Assembly (NCBI GenBank): GCA_001632425.1 | Contig: KV425558.1 | Coordinates: 425,882-489,881 of the forward strand | Origin: Neolentinus lepideus HHB14362 ss-1 | Lineage: Eukaryota > Basidiomycota > Agaricomycetes > Gloeophyllales > Gloeophyllaceae | DNA: 64,000 nt | Direction of reading: 5' to 3' | Notes under the pieces: model-generated | Database searches by the model: none | Seen by the model: the letters and a program-made list of their open reading frames with translations, nothing else | What the model was told of the DNA's origin: nothing | Part shown: positions 45,619 through 57,219 of the stretch, one piece after another | Numbering within the stretch: position 1 is the stretch's first letter | Layout of the letters: each line of letters begins with the position of its first letter | Translations under genes and position numbers: made by a program

Positions 45619-47649
45619 CTAGAGCATATATCTGTACTGTAGAGACAAGTCACCGAGGCCCTGTTCTTTCATGTCCTCTCGGCCGTCACTCCCTGCGCTG
45701 ATACCATCCATCTCAGTCTGTCCAATGCCCATAGCCTTGTCCCGACGACGATTTTCAAGAGCAATGCAGGCGGCGTATAGGGTAGAGCATAGTATGCTGA
45801 GGCATATAAATGCCAGACTGATAGCGTAGCCCATGGTATACCTAGGTGCAGATTTCGACGGAAAAGAGTATGAGATAATGATGCCAGCGATGCTAGCAAA
45901 CCCAATCTAGAAGCAGTTAGGCCACAAGATAAAATGGACTCGTTACCAAAGATGAATATAGGCTAACCTGAGACGCACTACCAACAGACCTCCGCAAGTG
46001 TCCAGCGAGATTCATGCTGAACCAACCTAAGACTAATGGTGTTGCAGTGTATGTGCCGATGGCAACCATAAACAATGCCCCATAAAGTGCATGAATGTTC
46101 TCCCGGATAGTAAGGAGCATGATTAAGCCAACGACTGCGATGAGCGCTGAACCTGATCATCGTCGGGACAGTCAGGTTATCGACCCTGGGTGCTGGTAAC
46201 AGAACACATACCTATCGTGAACAAATATCGATGACGGCATCTGTCTGAAATGAAGGAGATTGCGATTGAGAATACGAACGAACAAGCCCATGGAGGAACG
46301 GAGTGGAGCTGAGCTTGTATCGCTATAAATTGATTTCGTGTTCAGCATCGTATTAGGGAATTGGGGAGGAGGGCATATGGGACACACTTCCATAACCGAG
46401 GCTTTTGATAATAGTTGGCGCAAAATATGCGTAGCCATATGCCGGCACCAGAACACCTAAGTACATGAAGCCTCCGAGGAGAACCTTGTCTGGTGCAAGT
46501 CATCAAGCTCGGCGCAAAAGAGACACGGAAAACACTGACAATCTTTTATCACTTCAAGGACATCTCTCCAGCCTATCGACTGCCCAAGCTTAGCGTCACC
46601 TACGTCTCCCTGGAGCCGCAGCCGTACAACTTCTCGTTCTTCATTAGACAGGAACGAGCAATCTTCAGGAAAGTCCGGAATAATATAGAACCAAATTATA
46701 CTGAAGATGCAGGTGGCTACCCCCTCTGTATGGCACATTATTAGCGAGAAAGCCTATCTCAGTAACTAGAATGGCACTAACCTAGAATGAAAACCCATCT
46801 CCAGCCATGATAGCCACGCAAACCATCCATTTTGCCTATCGCACTCGCTAAGAGGCCACTGAATGCACCAGACAAGGATGCTGATGCGAAGAAAATAGTA
46901 TATCTAGCAAGCACCGTTAGCATTATAAGGATTGTCTACTCGGCAACAATCCCTCAAACACGGAACAAGGAGATACGGACAACGAACCGTTTCTGTGACT
47001 CCTCTCGCCTGTACCACATGGATAGTAGATAGACGCATCCTGGAAACATTCCTGCTTCGCACAGACCAAGCACGAATCTGGCAGCAAGGAGTCCACCATA
47101 ATTCTGAGTGAAACCTTGTAAAGCGGAAACTAGACCAAAGCAGAACATGCAACCGGAGAGCCATGCATGAGGCCTAAGCTTCTTCAAGAAGACATTTGAT
47201 GGAATTTCGACAAGTATGTACGGCACATAGAATATAACCAGAACCGTGTTGTATTGTAAGCTGCTAAGCTTGAGGTCCTGCTGGAGGTCGAAGAGTACGG
47301 CGTTACCGATGTTAGCGCTAGAATGCAGACGTTTCAGTGAATCATTCATTGTCGAGATGATACTTATCTATCCATGTCACAAGGCACACCCGAAGAGACT
47401 TTAACATCGAGCGCAGAAATAGCCGTACACGCCATAGTAGTCTCCTCGGATTGACATGTAACAGCCGACAAATACTAGGGAAGCGACGCACCGGTCCAAA
47501 AAGGTGAGCAGGTAAAGAATGGCCAAGATTGGGACCAGGCGGACATCAATCTTCCACATCAAACGACGAATATTGACTTGACTGTCCTCTTCTGCGCTTG
47601 CTATGACATCACTGCTAGCGAATTTTTCGTGAGGTGAAGTATCCTCCAT
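45619..47649 (-). CDS. MFS transporter, anion:cation symporter (allantoate/nicotinate permease) family
   Basis: Multi-exon gene of about 500 residues. The N-terminus (MEDTSPHEKFASSDVIASAE) leads to the family signature IDVRLVPILAILYLLTFLDR, then ANIGNA across the first intron. DLKLSSLQYNTVLVIFYVPY, ILVEIPSNVFLKKLRPHAWL and RFVLGLCEAGMFPGCVYLLS, then MWYRREESQKRF, fit the Dal5/Tna1-type ACS family. The middle loop carries FSIIWFYIIPDFPEDCSFLS with NEEREVVRLRL. The last exon codes GYAISLAFICLSILCSTLY, then a charged tail ending LQYRYML. ACS members import vitamins, allantoate, peptides or organic anions with protons. The substrate is unknown. A TATATAAC element lies at 47708-47715 (minus), about 60 bases before the ATG. 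It is convergent with the MCT-like gene. Confidence 0.87.
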
Positions 47650-48277
47650 TCCCGGGTGTGGACGGACTAGATGCGTCCCAGCGATTACCGACGCTGATGC
47701 AGTGGTCGTTATATACTATCCCGCGAGCATACCACTGCTTTCAGCATAGTAGTTGTTGGCGTGTCACACTAATTTTAACAAGGTGCCGACACAGGGACAA
47801 CGGCTTGTGGCTTGCATCGAGGCCGCGCTAGAGACAGATGTGTCGAGGCACTACACACGATAAGTGATGGTGGGAGGATACCGTGACACCGAGAACGTAA
47901 GGTCATCAGGGGAGAGTCCGCCGAGTCTCCATTTTGATTCGAACTCACAATCATTCGGAATTTCATATCACGTAAAGATATCAATCGGCCATCAACACTC
48001 GGGTGCTATCTAGCCAATCAGAAGTGTTTCCAATGTCTATGTATGATGAGAGACTTCCGCAGCCGCTGTACGAAAGGCCATACACCTCAGCACCGGAGGC
48101 AATTCGCAGTGAGAATCCCGGATTTTTAGAATCGTTTAGATATGTGTTTGAATCATTTAAATTAATTGAGATCATTAAAATCTTAGAAGCTGCCATGATG
48201 CTCGGCCCAGGCCATAATCTGTGTTCATAGGTTACAAGTATTTGTTCTCGAACAGGAAAAGTTGATAACAGGAGGGT
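47650..48277. other. intergenic region, no supported gene
   Basis: 628 bases between the ACS transporter start and the dioxygenase stop. A frame of 75 codons at 48003-48230 (plus) has no recognisable homology. The sequence near 48115-48185 is AT-rich. Confidence 0.45.
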
Positions 48278-49577
48278 TCAGTGTGTCTCGTCATAGACAG
48301 CGAATTTGGTGGATTTCCGAGTATACCAATGGGCAGCAGTGGAGTGGACACTCATGATATCAGGGAACTCCTCCGCAGCGACCGCTACGAGACCACTCAT
48401 CTTCACCAAGGGATGAAGAATGACATGGTCACACGGACGAGTAAAGAACGCGATAGACCAACGTTCGGATTGCGCTTGAAGACCAGGTGGTGGCCTATGA
48501 CGCGTCAGTTCAACTACTTACACACCATAGACAATATAGAATAAACGCTTAAACTCACATAACGCGGTGCACACAGGATTTGAGCAGACCTCCGGAAAAG
48601 ATGTGAAGTGCGTCACCGACGTTGCAGATCGCATGTCCAGGAATTGGCTGTCATTCATTAAGTATGATGATATTGACCGAGAAAGAAAACCCGACCTTAA
48701 CATATTTCCATGTCCCATCGGCGGGGGAGAGTATTTGCAAGCCACCGAGTTGATTGAATAGCAATGACTAACGCTATTCAAACAAATTCGTTTAGGACGT
48801 GATGGAAATCATTGACTTACCAGGGATCCAAAATCGGTGTGAGCTCCGAGTGCAATCTGTGAGCCATCTGAGCACGGCTTCGTCCTCAGAAATCTCAGCT
48901 CTGAGCAGCTCCGGTTTCCCGAAGAGTGTTTGCCGCATAATGTTCCTTCTGGGAGACAAAGTCTATCACTCAAGCGATTCAATAACACCTTGTTGATGGA
49001 AACACATCGCTCCACGAAGGGCCGGATGATATGCACCATCGCGTTGGAGATAAGCGGTGGATAGCTGCGATGCATGACATCAGGGTATGCAAGGACATCG
49101 TCCTGACTGATGTTCATGAACTCCGTTATATCTGTCGTGCCTTTCTGGTCCACAGCGCTAGCGCCCATTGCTTTATATCTATGATGCATTACAGCCCTCG
49201 AGAAATGTGTAGATCTCATCATGTATCTTACCCGAAGGAACCGTTTTCATCATCCGAGCAGAGTCGTACTTTCTCCGCCAAAGGTAGACCCAGTGCCTGG
49301 TGGCTGAGTGCATACATGACGTCCGCTGACGGTCCAAGATCATCCAAGCGTAGACTAGGTGGTATTCAGCCATGAGGTGGAGAGGAGACTGTGGACAGTA
49401 GACTGACTACCAGAAGCCTTGCATCGTGGCAGCATCCCACAGTTTACCAATTTCACGGGAGTCCCCAATCACGAGCAGCCCATAATCGATCACGATGAGC
49501 TCTTCAGTGGCGACATCGTCTGGAAATGGAGGAATATTCATATTTCTTGCACCGTCGGTCGCCATGCTTGAAAACAT
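48278..49577 (-). CDS. 2-oxoglutarate/Fe(II)-dependent dioxygenase (isopenicillin N synthase-like)
   Basis: About seven exons and 350 residues. The start at 49577 (MFSSMATDGARNM) leads to EELIVIDYGLLVIGDSREI, the N-terminal DIOX_N domain. ADVMYALSHQALGLPLAEKV and YKAMGASAVDQKGTTDITEF are the usual linker blocks. The C-terminal jelly roll carries the iron ligands: His and Asp in LGAHTDFGSL (about 48835) and the distal His in CVHRVM (about 48555). GLQILSPADGTWKYVK and ICNVGDALHIFSGGLLKS lie between. RWSIAFFTRP holds the Arg expected to bind 2-oxoglutarate. The end is STKFAVYDETH. Fungal members hydroxylate or desaturate small molecules and are common in metabolite clusters. Position beside an O-methyltransferase and a halogenase fits a tailoring role. 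Confidence 0.88.
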
Positions 49578-50239
49578 ATTCCAGGAATCAACGGCAGGGA
49601 CGCAGAGGATGAGGAAATATGTAATAGTCACGAAATATCAACGGCACAACCACTAAGAATATATACAGTCGACTCAAGAGTCGGTGTGCACTCACAGCGG
49701 AATAAACGGCCACGCTCTTCCGGAACGGAGCACTGGTAAGGAAGCGACCGTAGAACACAAGACGTCGGGACATAGATATCGGTAACTGTAGTGTAGCAGC
49801 CTAGATGAAGGCGGCTCCAGCATGAACTGTGCGAGGCCTTTCACACCGGGGATCTAGTTTGTTAGCGGTGCGATAGTATGCCGTGAATCCTATCACAGTC
49901 CGTGTCTTAACATCTGGCGGTCACCATCATCTCGCGAGTCTCGTAGCTTCGCTGATAGATTGCAGCTGCCTAGCTCGTCGGTATTCTGCTCAATTCCGGT
50001 CACCTCGAGTGTGCATCAGGAAAGCCGGAATTCTCCAGCGAAGCCATATGGAGGCACATGGAGCGATGGAGTGATGGAAAGGTACCCCTATTATCCGGAG
50101 GCAGCCGCCTCCACCACGTGCCGCATGGAGACACTGTCTCCAGATGGAGATAGCACATGGCCTGTGGCGGAAGCCTATACACCTGATGCTAGGTATTGTA
50201 GGGCTTCTTGGGACCTTGAGGATAGTCCATATACTCATT
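49578..50239. other. intergenic region before the assembly gap
   Basis: 662 bases with no convincing gene. The last 200 bases are full of ATGGAG and CTCCAG repeats that run up to the gap. Confidence 0.5.
50127..50141. repeat. short hairpin, left of the gap
   Basis: GGAGAC, three bases, then GTCTCC. It is part of a family of GGAGAC/GTCTCC inverted repeats on both sides of the unsequenced stretch. Confidence 0.8.
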
Positions 50240-50459
50240 NNNNNNNNNNNNNNNNNNNNNNNNNNNNNNNNNNNNNNNNNNNNNNNNNNNNNNNNNNNNN
50301 NNNNNNNNNNNNNNNNNNNNNNNNNNNNNNNNNNNNNNNNNNNNNNNNNNNNNNNNNNNNNNNNNNNNNNNNNNNNNNNNNNNNNNNNNNNNNNNNNNNN
50401 NNNNNNNNNNNNNNNNNNNNNNNNNNNNNNNNNNNNNNNNNNNNNNNNNNNNNNNNNNN
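50240..50459. other. assembly gap (220 N)
   Basis: A run of unknown bases. Both edges consist of GGAGAC/GTCTCC-type inverted repeats, which probably prevented assembly. The true length may differ from 220. Confidence 0.98.
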
Positions 50460-50483
50460 CAGGTAGTGCCTCCATCCAGACCA

Positions 50484-50515
50484 CGCGTCTCCGTCACGTG
50501 CTAGATGGAGACGCG
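50484..50515. repeat. hairpin right of the gap, 9-bp stem
   Basis: CGCGTCTCC (50484-50492) pairs with GGAGACGCG (50507-50515) across a 14-base loop. Confidence 0.8.
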
Positions 50516-50531
50516 TACTCCAGATGGAGCC

Positions 50532-50550
50532 ATGGAGACGCCGTCTCCAT
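50532..50550. repeat. hairpin right of the gap, 8-bp stem
   Basis: ATGGAGAC (50532-50539), three bases, GTCTCCAT (50543-50550). Same motif family as the other hairpins around the gap. Confidence 0.8.
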
Positions 50551-51352
50551 CCGGAGATATTTGCATTTCCTGATGTGGGTATTCATCAGATGTAAAATTT
50601 TCTAGACTTTCTGGTGCCGCGAACATCTCCTCGGTGGATATGCTAGTAGGCGAGCAACGGGATTCACAACGAAGATCAAATATAGATCTAGAAGTTTATA
50701 GAGATTGTATAATTAATATTTTACTTAATTTGTTTTATATATAAAGGTAAAATATACTTAGTAATTCTAGTGAAGATCTCAAAATGATTCAAATCAAAGG
50801 AGTTTTCTGCTGATTGACTTGAGACCTGTGTAGACTTCGGAATGGCCCCCTAAAACTTTGCATGACAGCTAAAAATAAGTACGTACGTCTTACTGATACG
50901 TGCTTACCGACCGGGATACATCAATACCACACAGATCGTGGCACTGAGACCAGCGGAACACGCAGCGACGTGATCAATCACCTTCGCCCATTCCAAGATC
51001 TGGCGCAGGCAGACGAGGGACTTGGCGGTATAGGAGTACTGCCGGTGCTATATACCACTGATGGCCTGACCGACTCTGAGGCTAGAGGCTGGAGGCATTG
51101 GGGCAGTAAGATCGTGAAACTGATTGTAGAGCTGTTCAGCGAGAGTAGCTGAGACCATGAGATTGATTCTTGAATCGTGACTTCGCTGATTTTGGACTGA
51201 TACGGGTGCCACTAAGTGCCACCGAACCCAGGCCCAGTGAAGTTCTGACTAGCAATGAATACGCACACGATCAAGGCCGGACAGTGTGCATTCAGTATGC
51301 CATCATCTGTCGAAACCTACATCACCACTCCATACCGACAGCATCGCTGAAG
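50551..51352. other. AT-rich intergenic region with an orphan frame
   Basis: 50680-50780 is very AT-rich. A 96-codon frame at 50862-51152 (plus) contains LRPFQDLAQADEGLGGIGVL and WGSKIVKLIVELFSESS. It looks protein-like, but it has no partner exons and I do not recognise it. Confidence 0.35.
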
Positions 51353-53210
51353 TCAGCTGCCTAGCACCTGGCATACAATAATAGATTCGTTTGCGCGAAG
51401 TGGAACTACCTCTTTCAGCGTCAGTCCCGCGTTTGAAACCAATGCAATCCATTCGGACTAGCCAATATAGTCAAATCCATACATCACTCCCTCAGAAAGT
51501 GCGTCTTACCAGAGTTCTCTCACGAGCATTCAAATAGCCGTTCATATTGACACCTGCTGCCGTAGATACGTGGGATGCTGCTCCAAAATTCGAGGGGATG
51601 AATTGAGGAGGCGATAGGGGTCTGTAAGCCTGAGCATCTCGAAGCTCATTCAGAGTAACTGGAACGTCTGACTCAACCCAATTTGCTGTTGAACAAGGAG
51701 AGATAACCATCTCGATGATGAGCACCTTTGACTGGTTGGGTGATGAGTGGTGGGAAGAGACAGGCATAGGAGTACTATACATACACAAGTACCGGCGCCG
51801 GCAGCGATGTTTTTCAAAATGGTGACCTGAAAGAAAATCAGTTAGATCAGATTGAACATAGCCAAGGAGCCTCACAGCAGAATCATTGGACCAGTTGTGG
51901 CTAACATAAGGAATGAGCGTGTTTCATACGGCGTAGAGTTATCCTCAAGCGCACAGGATATGCCGTAGGACAAACACAGTATCGTCGCGATGATACTGTT
52001 GCACACTAAAGAAGTTGTGCACTTCCGTTCTAATACGCCCACAGAGAGTTTCAGTCGGTGCCCTCCTCTCGATATGAGCTTGAGTTAGCGAGACCACCTC
52101 AGGGAGGTCTTGGACTATGAATTCTGAGTGAGGTAGACTAGGAAATGAAAGTATATCAGCACCAGGTTTGCAGGAGAATGAGTCCCACATTACCGCCCTT
52201 ACATCTTGAGCAAGTCGAGAGCTAGCTCTCCCTGTCCTCCACCGCAGTCTATAAACAAGCGTCCATCGAGTTCTTGCCACGGGAAATCGACAACGGTGGC
52301 TGCGCGACAGGCGGTGCCGTAGGCCTGTTTAGATATTGAACGCCGACGAGAAGGTCCGGCAAAGACACAGACTTACACTGATCGAAGCACTCCACTGCTG
52401 ACGCTCATATGTACGGTCGCTTAGGAAGGAGAACAATGAAAGATCGGTATTATTCGCGTGCTGAAAAGCTGTCCTGGTTAACGGAGTAATTCTTTCTGAC
52501 TCTGAATGCGATGCCAGATCCACTAAAGCCGATGCAACCTTGGCTCTGCCAGGGACCCTGGAGATAGTGAGACATTGGAGTGATTAATGCTGTGCATACG
52601 CCTTACATTACCACAGCCCTACCGGAGCTACCTTCGCGAAGTTCCAGCGCAGGGCGGCAGAGAGCGAAGGCACCCTCCTGTGGCTCATGAACTAAACCCA
52701 TGCTGCAAAGGTGCCGTAGGATAACTTCCAACTGTAATGACCCGAGGTTGAGCGCTGTCCGCATGTCAGATACTTGAACTGCGCCGTTTATACGGCTTGG
52801 ATCGGCTAGATAGTCGAGCACACCAGTCTTGAGGAGGATTTCAAGACAAGCGGAGTCATAGATCGCTAGCGAATGTTCGCGGACTTTTTCGAACGGTTGT
52901 TGCAATAGATTTTTGAGTTGTCCCTGTTAAATCTCGATAAATCACAAGCGCCTTCATCATGAAAAGGCGTACCATAGCCGCTGGTAAAGTCAGTAAGTGA
53001 CTTGGTCCAAAAATAGAGTTCATTCTTACCAATCGCTAGCCGCCGTGCTTCGTAAAGCCTTGGAGAAGGGAGATAATTGAGATCGTCCAGAGGGTGTTGT
53101 ATTTGAGCGCAGTTAGAGAGTGCAGGCAAACGAGCTATAGTCAGCTCTGCTTGAATCGCATTAAGAGCATCATTCAGGATTACTTGAAGACCCTCTAGCT
53201 CTGTCGACAT
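51353..53210 (-). CDS. O-methyltransferase (class I-like SAM-dependent, fungal COMT type)
   Basis: Transfers a methyl group from S-adenosylmethionine to a hydroxyl of a small aromatic or polyketide substrate. About ten exons. The N-terminal dimerisation helices start MSTELEGLQVILNDALNAIQ at 53210. The winged-helix part is PFEKVREHSLAIYDSACLEI and LKTGVLDYLADPS, with SLQLEVILRHLCSMGLVHEP. The SAM-binding motif reads FPWQELDGRLFIDCGGGQGE (about 52295-52240). FIVQDLPEVVSLTQAHIE and DDTVFVLRHIL (about 52130-51945) are motifs II-III. WSNDSA, then VTILKNIAAGAGTC and SKVLIIEMVISPCS, follow in the next exons. MNGYLNARERTL is near the end. The terminal exon is SEWIALVSNAGLTLKEVVPL, then VCQVLGS. The general-base His is expected in LRHILHNWSND. 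It is divergent from the halogenase. Confidence 0.88.
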
Positions 53211-54273
53211 GCTGGCCTATACTGACTCGTCAGTGTGACAGAATAGTGGACTGCTCACATTTGCATAAGCCTTAAATATAACACGATAGATACAATAGGG
53301 AAATCCTCGGCTATTGCGATAGAGTTCTGACGAGTAGTAATACAGAGGACCCCAACCGACTTGCCGGCGAGCGGTTGCGCGGCTTTGCTGCAGCATCTTC
53401 TATCAGAAGTAACCATTGGTTCGTTCGGTACTTCTTTCAAGTTCGGTAACACCTGTCGATGCCGTGCTGGAGGATTGTGCCCATACCCGCAGCCATGTTC
53501 CAGATTGGCGGGGTGTCTCGGGGTAGGATCACACAGTCAACCACATCAATATGATTTTATCATAAGAACAGACTCACGATGAAATGCCGTCAACATCACC
53601 CGTTTTCCGCAGCATGATCCTGAACCGTGACTGACAAGAAATATAACAACACCATGGAACGGGATGTTACACGTGAATTGCTAGCAGTGGCTGTGTTGAA
53701 CACTAGACCTGGTTCCGGTACCGCGGAATCAGCGTTGTCAAACGGAGATCACCGAATAGGCCTAAGTTCGTCAGGACAGCGTCTTAGAGTGCCAAGGTCT
53801 TTCGGTTCTTTGGCAGATAAGTGCCTCCCCAGTGACCAGTTTATGTCCGCCATCTTCACCCTAACAGATACCATCAAACTGTCCATGCGTCTGAGATCCC
53901 TTCACACTTCGGGACGCCCGAGTAGCATGGACAATAACATCCACAGGCCCATATGGGTTTGCTGTATGTATATTGGAGGCATGCCCCTTAATACCGCATT
54001 TCGGCGCTTCTACGAGACATCACCGTTACAGAACAGATTGTGATAATCAAATTCTCTGCAGTCCCAGGAGCTTCCACGGCATACACCACTCTCATGCTAA
54101 GATGTATGCTCTCTGATACCCGCGCTTGCCATGCAATCGGCATATGTCACTGCGTGATATAAAGCAGCACTTTCACCGCTGAAATTACCGAACAAACATT
54201 CAAGATGACCAACCAAGGAAGTAAAGTGGTTCGTAGTCTACTCCGAGGTCGTACACTGCGATGTTGACTAGCC
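53211..54273. promoter_or_regulatory. shared 1.06-kb region between O-methyltransferase and halogenase
   Basis: Divergent ATGs at 53210 and 54274 flank it. Frames of 65-138 codons (for example 53627-54043 plus) show no conserved blocks. It may contain a common control region for the two genes; no specific site could be identified. Confidence 0.4.
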
Positions 54274-56312
54274 ATGCAGCCCGAACACTCGCAAATTCTT
54301 GTTATCGGTGGGGGGCCAGCAGGGGCCTATTCAGCAACAGTTCTTGCTCGAGGTAACATATTCCTTTAATTTCTGCACGAAATTTCGAAAGCAGAATCTG
54401 ACTGCCTCTCTCCAGAGGGTTTTACTGTGACGTTGCTCGAGAAAGACTTGTTCCCTAGGTAATAGCTTAAAGTGAATCCCTTGAACTCTAATGAACATGA
54501 TCCGTGCAGATATCACATTGGTGAAAGCCTGCTTCCTTCATGCAGGCAGTATCTGAGATTTATCGGTGTGGAGGAGCGCGTAAAGGCCCACGGATTTACA
54601 CACAAGGTAAATAGTCTGAAAGCGTGGATCGTAGTCTAACTGATGGTCTTTTTTAGCCTGGTGCGGCGGTGAAACTCAATCAATTCAAGCGGGAGGGGTG
54701 TAAGTTGCATCATTATGAATGTCCACTTGGAGATGAGTTCATCGTCATGCTCTAGACACGGACTTCATTAGCTTGAATCCCAACAATGGCGCATGGAACG
54801 TGGTATTGAACCTTGTTCTCAGTATCACCGTCGGTGCGCTCAAAATGTCACATTAGGTTCGTTCGGAGTTCGATGCTATTCTTCTTCGCCATGCGCAAGA
54901 TTGCGGAGTCAATGTATTTCAAGAAACAGCCGTCACCGAAATCCATTTTGGAGAAGACAAGGAAACCCCTGTATCTGCTCTATGGTGTTCCAAGGACACC
55001 AATCTCACAGGACGTATATGCTTCGATTGGTTGATTGATGCTTCAGGGAAGACTGGAATCATGTCGACGAAGTACCTCAGGAGCCGTGCATTCAACAAGT
55101 CATTGAGAAACATAGCGCTGTGGGGCTATTGGACTGGGGCTGGTATTTATTGCCCTGGAACCGAACGCGAGAACGCCCCTTGGTTTGAGGCACTAACAGG
55201 TCCCTGCTTCCTTCCTGATACGCTGTCTCTTGACGTATTCTGACGTTATCATCTTCTGTAGATGAAAGCGGTTGGGCTTGGTTCATTCCACTGCACAACG
55301 GGACTGTCTCGGTTGGTATCGTTATGGGCGAACATTTGCACAAGTCAAAGAAGATCAAATTCAAGGAGGTCTCTGGCGAATCGTCCGTAACGCCCTACTA
55401 CATCAGTCAACTGGAACTTGCTCCAGGGCTGATCAAGCTTTTGGGCGACGCCAAACTTGACAGCGAAATCAAATCTGCGGGTGACTATAGCTACTATTCC
55501 CCCATACACGCGGGACCAAGATATCGGATAGCGGGAGATGCAGGAGGTGCGAACATTTTGGGTTCACACACTAGCATGCTAAAATATTAGCTAGCCTTCA
55601 TAGATCCATTCTTCTCTTCCGGAATACACCTAGCTTTCACAGGGGCTCTATCGGCTGCAGCCTCCATTGCCGCCTCCATACGGGGGCAATGTACCGAGCC
55701 AGAGGCCATGGCATATCACAATGCCAAGGTTGGCGCATCGTACACAAGGTATGCGAATCTTGTATTTTGCTCTAGTCATTCCCTTCTAACAAATCTTCCA
55801 GGTTCCTCATCGTGGTGCTTGGTATTTATAAGCAGATAAGAGCACAGAGTTGGCCCGTCTTGTCTGAAGTCGACGAGGACAATTTTGATCGCGCATTCAG
55901 CGCTCTTAGACCTGGTACGATGGTGTGATATCTATCTAAACGCATCTTCGCTCACTCCATCTCAGTCATACAGGGAACTGCGGATGCCGTTCCTCGTTTA
56001 AGTGAGAAAGAGCTCCAAGACACTATGGACTTCTGCAAGAATGTCTTCGCCCCCACTAGTCCTGAGATGTACAAGTCTGTGGGAGAGCGAGTAGATCCCA
56101 GTCTCATGGCTGAAAACGGACCCATTTTGGACGTGGAGACTATCGACAAGATTGTAGGCTCTGATGACGAAGCTAAATATGTCCTTTGGGAAGTTAACGC
56201 CAGAAAACCCATTCATGTAATGTACGATGCACCAGCCCACTTCGTGGGTGAAGTGCAAGCAGGCTTCTCGGTTTCGATGGAACGCGGGAACCTAGGACTA
56301 TGTAGAGCCTAG
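54274..56312 (+). CDS. flavin-dependent halogenase (fungal, phenol-type)
   Basis: Uses reduced FAD, oxygen and chloride or bromide to halogenate an activated aromatic ring. About ten exons, near 520 residues. The start MQPEHSQILVIGGGPAGAYS holds the FAD dinucleotide loop GGGPAG. The next blocks are GFTVTLLEKDLFPRYHIGES, then LLPSCRQYLRFIGVEE, VRSEFDAILLRHAQDCGVNV and WLIDASGKTGIMSTK. The diagnostic WxWxIP motif is present as GWAWFIPLHNGTVSVGIVMG. It is followed by YRIAGDAG joined to AFIDPFFSSGIHLAFTGALS across an intron ending TTAGCTAG. A C-terminal domain includes TMDFCKNVFAPTSPEMYKSV and ends ERGNLGLCRA. The GES motif and FIDPFFSSGIH block match fungal halogenases of the radicicol/melleolide type that chlorinate phenolic rings. 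Substrate unknown. No inactivating change was seen. Confidence 0.9.
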
Positions 56313-57219
56313 AGCCTATTGTACTCGTTAGACCAAATGGTATTCAATCTCTCTGCATTTTTCTTTGGCTGCCATCCTGCTTTGGTCATCCAGTCGAACA
56401 GGTGTCCGAGTCGGCTTGCAAAGGCACGTACCAGGTAAGACCTCAGATGACCCTCACGCTGAGTGCTCCGCTCGGACTACAGCGCTGTTGGCTAGCGTAT
56501 AGTATCTGTGATGGTATGAGACTGCCGCTACAGTCACCGAGCATGGAGGTGGTGAGGAGCTACGTGGAAAATAAGCAAAGTTACAAATATTCAAATAATT
56601 AGCCGAATCGCGCTCGTGCACTGGCGTGTAAACATCGTGGGTCCAGCAAAAGAAAGACTAAGCATTTCCGGCCCGACAGTAGAGACAAGAAAATAGAAAT
56701 CTGCTGTGAGTCTTACGTACGACTAATGAGATATTTTGATATCCCTCCTATACATTCGTTTAGATGGAGGTAATCGCAGCAGAGCCCGTATCTATACTTA
56801 CCTTCAGCAAGCGAAAAAAGATAGCGCTCTATCCAAACGACGACAACGACCCCTAAAAGTTGAGTGAAGCATGACCGGTTGACCTCACATCGATGTCCTT
56901 AATACCGATATCCGCGTCCCGGACCAGAAGATGTGCTGAATATTACTGCTGGCATCAAGAATCAGATGGAAGAGCAGGTTGAAGGGTGTATTATAATCAG
57001 GGCACCTGGTAGAGCTACTGAGTGAGGATGTCCATGCCTTCCATGCGTCCACTCTAGGCAGCCGAGTTTGGACCAGATCGTTCGCATATGGGGAAGCGTT
57101 TACAGTGAGTATGAAGCCAGTGAATGTGAGGAAGAAGTGTCATTCAACCAGAAACACCACTAACATACATGTGTATATAAACATCATTCGAACCACTGTG
57201 CTGATCAGGAAGCCGAAAT
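56313..57219. other. 907-bp intergenic region, no supported gene
   Basis: It lies between the halogenase stop and the stop of the minus-strand membrane protein. Only short frames are present. No repeat or RNA gene was recognised. Confidence 0.5.

Noticed and set aside
53627..54043. 138-codon plus-strand frame between O-methyltransferase and halogenase
   Set aside because: No conserved sequence, no compatible exons, and it lies in the shared promoter region; kept only as a remark.
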